Shown: positions 8,849-17,127 of the stretch, piece after piece
Layout of the letters: each line of letters opens with the position of its first letter
Position numbering within the stretch: position 1 is the stretch's first letter
Made by a program: the position numbers and the translations under genes
Assembly: GCA_021205755.1 (NCBI GenBank)
Contig: JAJPWX010000127.1
Location: forward strand, 41,183-105,182
DNA from: Lachnospiraceae bacterium
Lineage (GTDB): Bacteria; Bacillota; Clostridia; Lachnospirales; Lachnospiraceae
Reading direction: 5' to 3'
Length of the DNA: 64,000 nucleotides
Notes under the pieces: model-generated
Databases searched by the model: none
What the model was told of the DNA's origin: nothing
Seen by the model: only the letters and a program-made list of their open reading frames with translations

Positions 8849-8886
8849 GCCTGTGGGTATCGTTCGCGGTATCCACAGGCTTTTTC
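8849..8886 (+). terminator. Intrinsic terminator
   Basis: GCCTGTGGGTATC and GGTATCCACAGGC (one mismatch) form a strong stem followed by TTTTT, 84 bases after the stop of the coiled-coil gene. Confidence 0.88.
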
Positions 8887-8982
8887 GTTAATTTTATAAC
8901 CCCCGGTGGGGCTTGTGCCGGGGTTCAGTCTGAGATATACTCTTGTCTGACTGAGAAAATGGATGAGAACAGGAGTAATGCC

Positions 8983-9759
8983 ATGAATGCCACAGCGCGA
9001 AAAGAGAATCAGACGATGCTTTGGGAAATCGAGGAATACTGGTCAAAGCGCGCCCAAAGCTATTCCGAGGAAGTTCGCTTTGAAATGGAGCATGAGAACG
9101 AGCGCAACTGGATGAATGTTCTGCAGCAATATCTGAAGGGAATTCCGGGGAATCGGGTTTTAGATATTGGAACCGGCCCAGGCTTTTTCGCGATTGGCCT
9201 GGCAAAACGGGGATACCAGATGACTGCGGTGGATTATACGTGGAATATGCTGGAGGAGGCGAAGAGAAACGCAGGAGATCTGGCGCAAAAGATTGAGTTT
9301 TTCCAGATGGATGCGCAGGCCTTGGATTTTGACGATGCAAGCTTTGACGCGGTGGTTACCAGGAACCTCACCTGGAATCTGGAACGTCCGGGAGACGCTT
9401 ACCGGGAATGGCACCGGGTTCTGAAAAAAGGCGGTGTTTTGCTGAATTTTGACGCCGGATGGTATAATTACCTTTTTGATGACGAAAAGGCGGTTTCTTT
9501 TGAGGCAGATCGAAAGCGGGTGAAGGACGCCCGGATAAAAGATTTTGAATCCTATTCGGAGAGCGACAAAATGGAGGACATTTCGCGAAAGCTGATATTA
9601 AGCCGCTGCAAACGCCCGGAGACGGATATTGAGCTGCTCCGCCGTGCCGGATTTAAACTGATCTATACGGATGAAGAGATCGGGGAAAAGGTCTGGGATG
9701 AGACCGAGAAGCTGAATTATGGCTCCAGGCCAATGTTTATGCTGCGGGGAGTAAAGTAA
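8983..9759 (+). CDS. Class I SAM-dependent methyltransferase, substrate unknown
   Basis: A 258-residue cytosolic methyltransferase of the UbiE/Methyltransf_11 type. Motif I is VLDIGTGPGFFAIGLAKRG, the acidic end of strand 2 is MTAVDYTWNMLEEAKRNA, and the post-I motif is FFQMDAQALDFDDASFDAVVTRN. The sequence YREWHRVLKKGGVLLNFDAGWYNYLF resembles small-molecule methyltransferases found beside corrinoid or metal-related genes, but no such partner is here. The ATG at 8983 has AGGAG seven bases upstream; an ATG at 8959 has none. It lies alone between two terminators. Confidence 0.85.
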   Translation: MNATARKENQTMLWEIEEYWSKRAQSYSEEVRFEMEHENERNWMNVLQQYLKGIPGNRVLDIGTGPGFFAIGLAKRGYQMTAVDYTWNMLEEAKRNAGDLAQKIEFFQMDAQALDFDDASFDAVVTRNLTWNLERPGDAYREWHRVLKKGGVLLNFDAGWYNYLFDDEKAVSFEADRKRVKDARIKDFESYSESDKMEDISRKLILSRCKRPETDIELLRRAGFKLIYTDEEIGEKVWDETEKLNYGSRPMFMLRGVK

Positions 9760-9806
9760 GAAGTTTGATTCAGATTGGCCGGATCTGGCCAGACAGAATA
9801 GAACAG

Positions 9807-9839
9807 GAAAAAAATGCGCCGGTTACCAGGCGCATTTTT
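9807..9839 (+). terminator. Intrinsic terminator after the methyltransferase gene
   Basis: AAAAATGCGCC and GGCGCATTTTT form a perfect stem with a T tail. The A run on the other side lets it act on the minus strand as well. Confidence 0.88.
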
Positions 9840-9898
9840 GATGCGCAGGGGTGCACATGGAAATTTTCCAGCTGACGCTGGATGCGCCCCGCGCGACG

Positions 9899-9921
9899 AG
9901 TAGGGAGAAAATCTCCCTACT
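9899..9921. repeat. Short perfect inverted repeat downstream of the beta-helix gene
   Basis: AGTAGGGAGA and TCTCCCTACT are separated by three A. On the minus strand it follows the stop of the surface-protein gene by 45 bases but has no T run, so its role is unclear. Confidence 0.5.
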
Positions 9922-9965
9922 TGATTGCGCAGGGCTGGTAACCGGACGCTGGGAAAGAAAAGTGG

Positions 9966-12041
9966 TTAAGCGTAAAGCTGTCCGGCCACGACTGTAAAGG
10001 TAGCTCCGTCATACTCAATGGTGCCGTTATAGTCAGAGGCGAGCACCCCATCTTCTACGACAAACCATTCATTGTCATACATGACGACCTGTGAGACTGC
10101 CTGCACCTTGCCGACCGCGATGAAATACCACAGGTCATCTCCGCCGATAGAGGAAGCGTTTTGCCACAAGCCGTTATAGGAGGTCAGCAGCTGTCCGTCT
10201 GCTACGAGGAAGGTTGCATCATCATATGGAACCAGACCATTCTTTGAAGTATCCAGAATCCCTTCTGTGATGAAGAACCAGGTGTCGTCGTATTGCACCA
10301 GTCCGGTGTATTGGGTCTGTACCTGCCCGCATGCCAGATAGTACCATACATTATTGTATAAATTCAGACCGTTTGCATCCTGGGCTACGGCGCCTTCAAC
10401 GACAAAGAAGAGTCCGCTGTCGTAGGAAGCAATACCAGTAAAGGTGGTGTCGATTTCGCCATTTACATAGTAATACCAGTTTCCATCGTTCCCCAATGCC
10501 AGGGTTCCATCGGAAGTAGAATCGGTATCCGAGGTAATTTCAAGCGCTGTGCCATTTACATACAGGGTATAACCGTTCAGGTTGATGTTGCTGTAGGTAG
10601 TGTCAGCATCCGTCAGGGAAGTTACATAAGAATCTCCAGTTAATGTAATAGAAGAAGTCGCGTCAAGTGTGAGCGCCACGCTTGCGGCGGTATTTGCTCC
10701 ATTTATGGTTCCTGTATAAGCAGAAGATTCGGTCAGATTCAGAACCAGAGAGGAGAGCGCGTCCAGGACAATATCGCCGTCCAGGGTCTGGCTTGTCGCA
10801 TTGAACGTGACATTGCCGCCGTTGGAACCACTAGTGCCCCACTCCGAGGTGCCTTCTGCATCCAGCAGGATTCCGCTTCCATAAGAAAGCGTTGTATTGG
10901 TCAGGTTAATCACCGCATCCGTATTTGTGACAAAAAACATGGGAGCCGTTGTATAGTAGGATGAGCTGGAGAGAATTGTCAGGGTAGAGCCGGAGGCTGT
11001 AAACGTACCAGTTCCTTCTTCCGCGTCGCCGGACTGCGACTGATAAATCATCACCCCGCAGACGTCTGTTGTTCCGCGGTTGCCGGCTCCGGTCGCGTAA
11101 AGCGTACTGTCGGTTACGGTGGCGGTATTCTTTCCTTCTACGACTACCAGCTGCGCAGCCGTGGCGGTGCCGGTTGAATCTGAAACGGTGATATCGCCGG
11201 TGGTATAGATGACCGGGGAACCGGAGCCGTTTGTCTCCAGGCTGGAGCCGGTCGCAATTACGGTGCCGCCGCCTCTGTCCGTTGCAACTGCCGCGCATGA
11301 GCCGCCAGAAGTCACGATAACTACATTTGACGCATTGATATAGCCGCCGTAGGTCGCGTCCAGGCCTCTGGCCGAACTGCTGCCGGTGGTGGTAATGGTG
11401 GAATCGCTGATATAGATCTTTGCATCCGTTCCAGTCGCAAAGACAGCGTTGCTGCCAGTTGCCGATGTGGAAATGGTTGTGCCTGAAATATATGCAGTGG
11501 ATCCCTCAAGGACCAGTACTCCGGCATTCACGCCGTAAAATTCGGAGTTTTCTGTGTTGCTGCTGTCGCCGGAGGATTTTGTAAGGGTACCATCTGTTAG
11601 AGTCAGATAGCCGCCGTCCGAAACGAGAATGATACTCTCATCGGAGGAAGAACTCGTATAGGTTGCGTCAGACAGCGTCTGCGTATCCGTTACGATCAGT
11701 ACAGCGGAATAGGAAATGCTGGAAGAACTGGAATTGCTTCCGCCCATGTCGCCGCCATTTCCCATGTCGGCATTACCGCCCATGCCGAAGCCATCTCCGA
11801 TACTGACACTTGCTGCCTGATCCGCGTCATCCACAGTACTGATACTTTCTACCAGATCTGTGCTGTCGCTCTCTGCTTGATCCGTGTCACCCGAACTGAC
11901 TTCATCTTCCAGACTGGTGCTGTTATCCGTGCCTGTGTCATCAGAGAGGATGACGCTATCTTCTGCGGCGAGGAGACTTCCTGCCGGGAGGGAAGATAAC
12001 GCGATGATTGCCGCCATTACAATGGCAATGCGTTTTTTCAT
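9966..12041 (-). CDS. Secreted beta-helix adhesin-like surface protein with C-terminal repeat module
   Basis: A 691-residue exported protein starting with a clear signal peptide (MKKRIAIVMAAIIALSSLPA, cleavage near LLAAED), with AAAGGAG upstream. Residues 30-100 are a Ser/Asp/Thr-rich linker with a Gly/Met/Asn patch. Residues about 110-480 contain short repeating turns (GYLTLTDGTL, TDAKIYISDSTITT, GGYINASNVVIVTSG, STLYATGAGNRG) with the N/S/T ladder pattern of a right-handed beta-helix, as in autotransporter-like and Pbp adhesins. Residues about 505-691 repeat the aromatic/glycine module of the protein at 6771-8765. The stalk differs while the anchor is shared, which suggests module shuffling. 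It is probably wall-attached. Confidence 0.87.
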   Translation of the reverse strand: MKKRIAIVMAAIIALSSLPAGSLLAAEDSVILSDDTGTDNSTSLEDEVSSGDTDQAESDSTDLVESISTVDDADQAASVSIGDGFGMGGNADMGNGGDMGGSNSSSSSISYSAVLIVTDTQTLSDATYTSSSSDESIILVSDGGYLTLTDGTLTKSSGDSSNTENSEFYGVNAGVLVLEGSTAYISGTTISTSATGSNAVFATGTDAKIYISDSTITTTGSSSARGLDATYGGYINASNVVIVTSGGSCAAVATDRGGGTVIATGSSLETNGSGSPVIYTTGDITVSDSTGTATAAQLVVVEGKNTATVTDSTLYATGAGNRGTTDVCGVMIYQSQSGDAEEGTGTFTASGSTLTILSSSSYYTTAPMFFVTNTDAVINLTNTTLSYGSGILLDAEGTSEWGTSGSNGGNVTFNATSQTLDGDIVLDALSSLVLNLTESSAYTGTINGANTAASVALTLDATSSITLTGDSYVTSLTDADTTYSNINLNGYTLYVNGTALEITSDTDSTSDGTLALGNDGNWYYYVNGEIDTTFTGIASYDSGLFFVVEGAVAQDANGLNLYNNVWYYLACGQVQTQYTGLVQYDDTWFFITEGILDTSKNGLVPYDDATFLVADGQLLTSYNGLWQNASSIGGDDLWYFIAVGKVQAVSQVVMYDNEWFVVEDGVLASDYNGTIEYDGATFTVVAGQLYA

Positions 12042-12119
12042 TGGTTTGTACTCCTTTCTTTTTCATTACTTTCATTGGGTAATTGCGATAGATATACCAC
12101 TTAGATACACGCAGATTTT

Positions 12120-12149
12120 ATTTTACAATTATGTTTTTTATATGGTAAA
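12120..12149 (-). promoter_or_regulatory. Possible promoter of the beta-helix protein gene
   Basis: On the minus strand TTTACC (12144-12149) and TAAAAT (12120-12125) are 18 bases apart. The surrounding DNA is AT-rich, so chance matches are easy; confidence is low. Confidence 0.35.
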
Positions 12150-12243
12150 AAATCGAACGAAGTGTGTTTGAATTTTTGACAGAATCATATCACTTTGGCG
12201 GATGAGGTTTCTCATTTGTGCAGAATGGAAGATAAATGGCATG

Positions 12244-12293
12244 AAAAAAACACCGCCCCCGATACTCATGGTCATCGAAAACAGTGCTTTCAG
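12244..12293 (-). terminator. Terminator of the tRNA-Lys transcript
   Basis: On the minus strand CACTGTTTTCGAT pairs with ATCGGGGGCGGTG through several G-U pairs and is followed by seven T, immediately after the tRNA. Confidence 0.75.
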
Positions 12294-12366
12294 TGCGCGA
12301 TCAGGGGCTCGAACCCTGGACACCCTGATTAAGAGTCAGGTGCTCTACCAACTGAGCTAATCGCGC
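12294..12366 (-). tRNA. tRNA-Lys (anticodon CTT)
   Basis: A complete 73-base cloverleaf can be drawn: acceptor GCGCGAT/ATCGCGC, D-arm GCTCAGTTGGTAGAGC, anticodon stem CCTGA/TCAGG with loop CTCTTAA, and T-arm CAGGGTTCGAGCCCCTG. The anticodon CTT reads AAG lysine codons. The discriminator is A and CCA is not encoded, as expected where CCA is added enzymatically. It is a single tRNA gene, not part of a cluster. Confidence 0.95.
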
Positions 12367-12506
12367 AAATCTTATCTTTTGCTCGCTTCCCTCGCAAGCA
12401 AGGAGTATTATAACGCAGTCGATTTAAAAATGCAAGCCTTATTTTAGATTTTTTTCACGGTTTTTTCATTTAGTGAAATGAAAATTTAAATTCCACAACT
12501 CGGGGG

Positions 12507-12545
12507 TACAAGTGGAATTCAGTCTTACTCAAAATTCCACTTGTA
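12507..12545. repeat. Perfect 13-bp inverted repeat in intergenic DNA
   Basis: TACAAGTGGAATT (12507-12519) and AATTCCACTTGTA (12533-12545) flank a 13-base loop CAGTCTTACTCAA. The loop contains the conserved part of the 60-bp-spaced repeats in the same region. Confidence 0.75.
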
Positions 12546-12730
12546 TTTCCGGCGTTCGCAGCAAAAACCTAGTGGAAATCAGTCTTACACCATATGGCCT
12601 ACCCAATTCTACTGGGTAAATGATGGCGTAAATGGAATGAAGTTTTACTCCTTGACTGTGCTTTTAATCCCTGAAAGAGTGAAATCCACCGGAAAATCAC
12701 AAATTTTGGTGTGGAAATAAACTTTTCACT
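12510..12730. repeat. Degenerate repeats at 60-bp spacing in a 600-base gene-free gap
   Basis: Related 21-base units start at 12510, 12570, 12630 and, more diverged, 12710. The first two read AGTGGAATTCAGTCTTAC and AGTGGAAATCAGTCTTAC; the third reads AATGGAATGAAGTTTTAC. The spacing of the first three is exactly 60 bases. The gap 12367-12963 between tRNA-Lys and trmB otherwise holds no gene that I can support. Confidence 0.6.
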
Positions 12731-12963
12731 TCAGCGGTTTTTTCATTTTTTTCGAGAATCTGCTTTATTTCTTCTATGGAGCGGTAAAACCGTAGGGCTT
12801 TCCGCTCGAGAATAGGGTGAGAAACGGTCAGAATGCGGATTCTTCTTTGCATGCCCCGCATGCGCATAGGCGTCACTCCTGAAGAGTTTCTTCTATATAT
12901 AATATGGTGTTATATAGATAGGAGTGTCTTGCCTCGTCAGGGGTATCATCCGCTGCGGGGAGC

Positions 12964-13611
12964 CTATCGTGTAAGGATCATTTTACAGATCGGATTTCCC
13001 TGTGCGGAGAAACGCTCTTCGTATTCTGTCATGATATTGCCGCGTACCAGTTCTTCGTCGTTGTGAAGATCAAATGTGCAGGCACGGACGACCCATCCGG
13101 TCTCGCGGGCTTCCGTGAGAGCAAAGTCGAAGAGGACACGGTTGTCTGTTTTGAATTCAACGCAGCCGCCCGGAACGAGTATCTGCTCATAGTGTGCCAG
13201 AAACTCGCGGCCGGGAAGACGGCGTTTTGCATGCCGGTCTTTGGGCCAGGGGTCGGAGAAGTTCAGATAGATACCGGAAACCTCCTCCGGTCCAAAGACG
13301 TCTGTCAGGTCTTCTGCGTCCATTCGCAGGAAAAGCAGATTCGTCAGGCTTTCCTGCTGCTGCCGCTTTTCGAGGGCACGCACCAGTACGCTGGAATATT
13401 TTTCAATACCGATATAGTTCCGGTCACTGTGGCGAAGCGCCATTTCGGTGATGAAGCGGCCTTTTCCCATGCCGATTTCCAGATAAAGCGGCTGTGCACG
13501 GTCAAAGACCATGTCCCAGTGTCCTTTCTTTTCCTTCATGATATCCTCTTGTATCACATAGGGGCTGGCCGCGATTTCGTCCCGCGCGCCGGGAATATTG
13601 CGAAGTCTCAT
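12964..13611 (-). CDS. trmB: tRNA (guanine-N7)-methyltransferase
   Basis: A 215-residue SAM-dependent enzyme that makes m7G46 in tRNA. Visible are the SAM motif LYLEIGMGKGRFITEMALRH, the family motif YLNFSDPWPKDRHAKRRL (the DPWPK catalytic and tRNA-binding loop), and the C-terminal TEYEERFSAQGNPI, which matches the family's conserved T-x-Y-E-x-[KR]-F. The start is the ATG at 13611 (MRLRNIPGARDEI) with AGGAG upstream; extending upstream adds only unsupported residues. The length is usual for TrmB. It lies on the same strand as tRNA-Lys, 600 bases away. Confidence 0.95.
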   Translation of the reverse strand: MRLRNIPGARDEIAASPYVIQEDIMKEKKGHWDMVFDRAQPLYLEIGMGKGRFITEMALRHSDRNYIGIEKYSSVLVRALEKRQQQESLTNLLFLRMDAEDLTDVFGPEEVSGIYLNFSDPWPKDRHAKRRLPGREFLAHYEQILVPGGCVEFKTDNRVLFDFALTEARETGWVVRACTFDLHNDEELVRGNIMTEYEERFSAQGNPICKMILTR

Positions 13612-13763
13612 AGAACTTGTCTCCTGTCGGTTTTTTGAATACAATGCTTTTATAAAATTCAGGACAGTACTTCACATTTGCTGCGAAGTTACACGCTTCC
13701 TATTTTCTCAGAAATATTGGAAATGTCAAGAGGAGGAAAAAGTGAATTTTTTAAAAGCTTGTA

Positions 13764-13792
13764 TTGACTTTGTGATGATTTCGGGTTAAAAT
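13764..13792 (+). promoter_or_regulatory. Promoter of the NlpC/P60 protein gene
   Basis: TTGACT (13764-13769) and TAAAAT (13787-13792) are separated by 17 bases, giving an untranslated leader of about 85 bases. Confidence 0.75.
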
Positions 13793-13881
13793 CGTAAAGA
13801 AGATTTAAAAAAACGTAATTTATTTAATACAATAGTTGCTGGCTGAAGTTTGGGGCATATTGCGTGTGAGGATGTTGGAAT

Positions 13882-15909
13882 ATGAGAGTGTTTGGAAAGC
13901 GTGGAGGATGCAGGAAAGATTTGCGAGAGAGCAGTTCTTTGGGAAGAATCTCTGTAGAGAACGGCTCTGCCTGGAATGCTTCTGTTAAGAGAGGCAGAAG
14001 CGGGATATTTTTGCAGGGCAAGGCTCTGGCACTGCTTGCTCTGACGTCGCTGCTTCTGTTTTGTGCTCCGGTATTACGGGCTGGGGCGGCCTGGGTGACG
14101 ACGGATGCCGGGGTGATGTATACGATCTCGGACGCACCTGGATATGCGACTGGGAAAGTGACAATCGGCTCAGATAAATATTATTTTGATGAAAATGGTA
14201 TTATGCAGACCGGCTTTGTGACGATCAATGGGAAGCTTCTGTATTTTTCAGAAGAGGACGGCACCCTGCAGTATGGGTGGATTACGGTTGGCGATAAGAA
14301 ATATTACGCAAAAAAGAGCGGCGTTCTTTATGTTTCTGCGTGGTATGGCAAGTATTATTTCCAGGCGGACGGGTCGATGGCGGTCAGCACCTGGGTCGGC
14401 AATAAGTGGGTCGGCGAGGATGGCAAATATACCGGGACGACGAAGACCGGGTTTGTGACGCTTGAGGGGAATACTTATTACTACACGAGCGCGTCGCAGT
14501 ACGCGACCGGCTGGTTTAAGGTTGACGGAAAATATTATTATGCGGATTCAGATGGAGTAGTACAGAAAAGCACCTGGGTTGGCAAAAAGTATGTGGATAG
14601 CAGCGGCGTCATGGTGACCGGTATGTGGACGATCGGTTCCAAGACCTACATATTTAAATCCAGCGGTACCCGGTATTCCAGCTGTTGGGTAGAGTACAAT
14701 GGCAATTATTATTACTGCAACAGCAAGGGCGTCGTACAGAAGAGTACCTGGATCAATGAGACGAAGTACGTCGATGAAAATGGCGTGATGGTAACAGGGT
14801 TTTATACGATTGATTCCCAGACCTACTATTTTAATGCAAAAGGTACTTTGAAAAAGAGCTGTTGGATTCGGGTGGATGGCGTTCGTTACCGCCTGAACGC
14901 ATCCGGTGTGGTTCGCACTTCCTGCTGGATCAGTGATAAGTATTATGCGAGCAGCACAGGCGCGATTCTGACTGGACTGAATGCGGTAGACGGGGAGATT
15001 TATTATTTTGATACGACGACCGGCGCTAAGGTTACCAAGACGATGCTGACGGTTGGATCGGCGACCTATTATTTTAAGGTAAACAGCGGTCAGGCTGTGC
15101 GTAATTCCTGGGTGAAGTACAACGGGGAGTATTATTATTTCCAGAATGATGGCAAGATGGCCACCAGTATGTGGATTGGAAAATATTATGTGAACAGCAG
15201 CGGTGTGCGTACGGATGCTACCCGGTCATCCGGATGGTGGACGAATAATGGTTCGACTTATTACCTGGATTCAGACGGAAATGAGACGACCGGTTTCCAG
15301 GTGATCAGCGGCAGTACCTATTATTTTAACTCGTCAGGCGAGATGGTGACTGGTGTACAGACGATCGGGTCGAATACGTATTATTTCTATTCGGATGGCA
15401 CCATGGCGACTTCGATTACGATTATTGTCGGATCGGTACAGTATACGATCGATGAGTCGGGTGTGGTGACGGACGCGACCAGCATTACGATCAGCGGAGA
15501 CTCTCTGGGAGTTCAGATCGCGAATTTTGCGATTCAGTATGTCGGGAATCCATATGTTTATGGAGGGACGAGCCTGACAAATGGTGCAGACTGTTCCGGA
15601 TTTGTTTACGCGGTATTTGCCAGCTTTGATATTAAACTGCTTCGAACCGCGGATGAGCAGATGGATGGACCGAGCTCGTCTCAGATTGCAGCCGGGTATG
15701 CGGCAGCGGTGGAAGTAGATCTGGACAGCCTGCAGCCGGGTGATCTGATCTTTTATGGTTCCTCGAGCTATGCTTCCCACGTAGGCATTTACATCGGTGA
15801 TGGGAAGATTGTACACGCGAGCAATTCACAGGCCTATCCGGCAGGCGGGATTAAGATTTCCGATTATGATTACCGGACGCCGGTGAAAGCGGTGCGCTAT
15901 TGGTCGTAA
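13882..15909 (+). CDS. Secreted wall-binding repeat protein with C-terminal NlpC/P60 peptidase
   Basis: A 675-residue exported hydrolase. A basic N-terminal region of about 45 residues precedes the hydrophobic export segment (ALALLALTSLLLFCAPVL); no internal methionine offers a shorter start. Residues about 85-535 hold roughly fifteen to twenty repeats of about 20 residues of the choline/cell-wall-binding type (TYYFNSSGEMVTGVQTI, YYYADSDGVVQKSTWV). Residues about 550-675 are an NlpC/P60 domain with catalytic Cys in GADCSGFVYA (about 571), His in ASHVGIYIGDG and third residue region VHASN. Such enzymes cut peptidoglycan stem peptides, usually gamma-D-Glu to diamino acid bonds. Its role is probably wall turnover or daughter-cell separation. 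It has its own promoter and terminator. Confidence 0.93.
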   Translation: MRVFGKRGGCRKDLRESSSLGRISVENGSAWNASVKRGRSGIFLQGKALALLALTSLLLFCAPVLRAGAAWVTTDAGVMYTISDAPGYATGKVTIGSDKYYFDENGIMQTGFVTINGKLLYFSEEDGTLQYGWITVGDKKYYAKKSGVLYVSAWYGKYYFQADGSMAVSTWVGNKWVGEDGKYTGTTKTGFVTLEGNTYYYTSASQYATGWFKVDGKYYYADSDGVVQKSTWVGKKYVDSSGVMVTGMWTIGSKTYIFKSSGTRYSSCWVEYNGNYYYCNSKGVVQKSTWINETKYVDENGVMVTGFYTIDSQTYYFNAKGTLKKSCWIRVDGVRYRLNASGVVRTSCWISDKYYASSTGAILTGLNAVDGEIYYFDTTTGAKVTKTMLTVGSATYYFKVNSGQAVRNSWVKYNGEYYYFQNDGKMATSMWIGKYYVNSSGVRTDATRSSGWWTNNGSTYYLDSDGNETTGFQVISGSTYYFNSSGEMVTGVQTIGSNTYYFYSDGTMATSITIIVGSVQYTIDESGVVTDATSITISGDSLGVQIANFAIQYVGNPYVYGGTSLTNGADCSGFVYAVFASFDIKLLRTADEQMDGPSSSQIAAGYAAAVEVDLDSLQPGDLIFYGSSSYASHVGIYIGDGKIVHASNSQAYPAGGIKISDYDYRTPVKAVRYWS

Positions 15910-15943
15910 GGGCGGTTTAAAATTTTTGTTGCAGCAGTGTATG

Positions 15944-15973
15944 AAAAGGACGCAAAAGTGTGCGTCCTTTTTC
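15944..15973 (+). terminator. Intrinsic terminator after the NlpC/P60 gene
   Basis: AAAAGGACGCA and TGCGTCCTTTTT form a strong stem with a T tail, 34 bases after the stop codon. Confidence 0.9.
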
Positions 15974-15992
15974 TGTAAAACGAACTGTTGCC

Positions 15993-16021
15993 TTTACAAA
16001 TGCGGAAAAATGGATTAGAAT
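15993..16021 (+). promoter_or_regulatory. Promoter of pfkA
   Basis: TTTACA (15993-15998) and TAGAAT (16016-16021) are spaced by 17 bases, 36 bases before the pfkA start codon. Confidence 0.65.
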
Positions 16022-16057
16022 GAGGGAGGAACTAAGGACACGCACAGGAGGTGTGAG

Positions 16058-17032
16058 ATGGCGAAAAAGGTGGAGACAATTGGAGTATTGACAAGCGGCG
16101 GCGATGCGCCCGGCATGAACCCGGCCATTCGCGCGGTGGTGCGCAAGGCACTGTCACAGGGTATTAGGGTAAAGGGAATTTACCAGGGCTACAAAGGGCT
16201 TTTGAATGAGGAAATCGAGGAATTAAATGCGCGCAGTGTTTCCGATACGATTTCCAAAGGCGGCACGATCCTTTATACGGCGCGGTGTTCCGAGTTCCGT
16301 ACGAAAGAAGGACAGGATGAAGGCGCTGAGATTTGCAGGAAGCATGGTATTGATGGTCTGGTAGTGATCGGAGGAGACGGCTCTTTTAAAGGAGCGCAGC
16401 AGTTGGCTGCCAGAGGAATTAATACGATTGGTGTTCCGGGTACGATTGACTTGGATATCGCCTGTACGGATTATACAATTGGTTTTGACACGGCGGTGAA
16501 TACGGCGATGGATGCGATTGACAAGGTCAGGGATACATCCACCTCTCATGAGCGGTGCAGTATCATTGAAGTGATGGGAAGGAATGCCGGCTATATCGCG
16601 CTGTGGTGCGGCATTGCAAATGGTGCGGAGGATATTCTTCTGCCGGAACAGTATGATTATGACGAGCAGATTTTGATTAACAATATTATTAATAACCGGA
16701 AGCGTGGGAAGAAGCATCATATTATCATTAATGCGGAGGGAATTGGGCATTCCACGAGTATGGCGCGCCGGATTGAGGCAGCGACCGGCCTGGAGACACG
16801 GGCGACGATCCTTGGTCATCTGCAGCGAGGCGGCAGTCCAACCTGCCGTGACCGTGTATATGGATCCATGATGGGCGCGATGGCGGCAGATCTGCTGATC
16901 GCCGGCAAGACGAACCGTGTGGTGGCTTATAAGAATGGTGAATATGTGGATTACGACATTGATGAGGCGCTTGCGATGCAGAAAGAGCTTCCGGAATATA
17001 TGGTGCGTGTGGCAAAAGCGATGCAGATATAA
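16058..17032 (+). CDS. pfkA: ATP-dependent 6-phosphofructokinase
   Basis: A 324-residue glycolytic enzyme that phosphorylates fructose 6-phosphate. The N-terminal GVLTSGGDAPGMNPAIRAVV and GGDGSFKGA motifs form the ATP site; the Gly after GGD (GGDG, not GGDD) points to ATP rather than pyrophosphate. The catalytic loop reads PGTIDLDIACTDYTIGFDTA; enterobacterial PfkA has IDND, while IDLD is, as I recall, usual in Clostridia. EVMGRNAGYIAL, ILGHLQRGG and the C-terminal effector region are present. AGGAGG lies near the ATG. The length is normal. It is probably transcribed with the following trmH-like gene, 95 bases downstream. Confidence 0.95.
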   Translation: MAKKVETIGVLTSGGDAPGMNPAIRAVVRKALSQGIRVKGIYQGYKGLLNEEIEELNARSVSDTISKGGTILYTARCSEFRTKEGQDEGAEICRKHGIDGLVVIGGDGSFKGAQQLAARGINTIGVPGTIDLDIACTDYTIGFDTAVNTAMDAIDKVRDTSTSHERCSIIEVMGRNAGYIALWCGIANGAEDILLPEQYDYDEQILINNIINNRKRGKKHHIIINAEGIGHSTSMARRIEAATGLETRATILGHLQRGGSPTCRDRVYGSMMGAMAADLLIAGKTNRVVAYKNGEYVDYDIDEALAMQKELPEYMVRVAKAMQI

Positions 17033-17127
17033 AAAGAAATCTCCTTTGGAGGTTTGATGGGAGATTCGATGGTGTATCAGGAGCAGGCGGGTTTGCGGCA
17101 GGCGCAGGGGAAGGAAAGCAATACAAA

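Noticed and set aside
12833..13066. 77-codon frame on the plus strand overlapping the end of trmB
   Set aside because: It runs antisense into a certain gene, and its product is low in family-like character.
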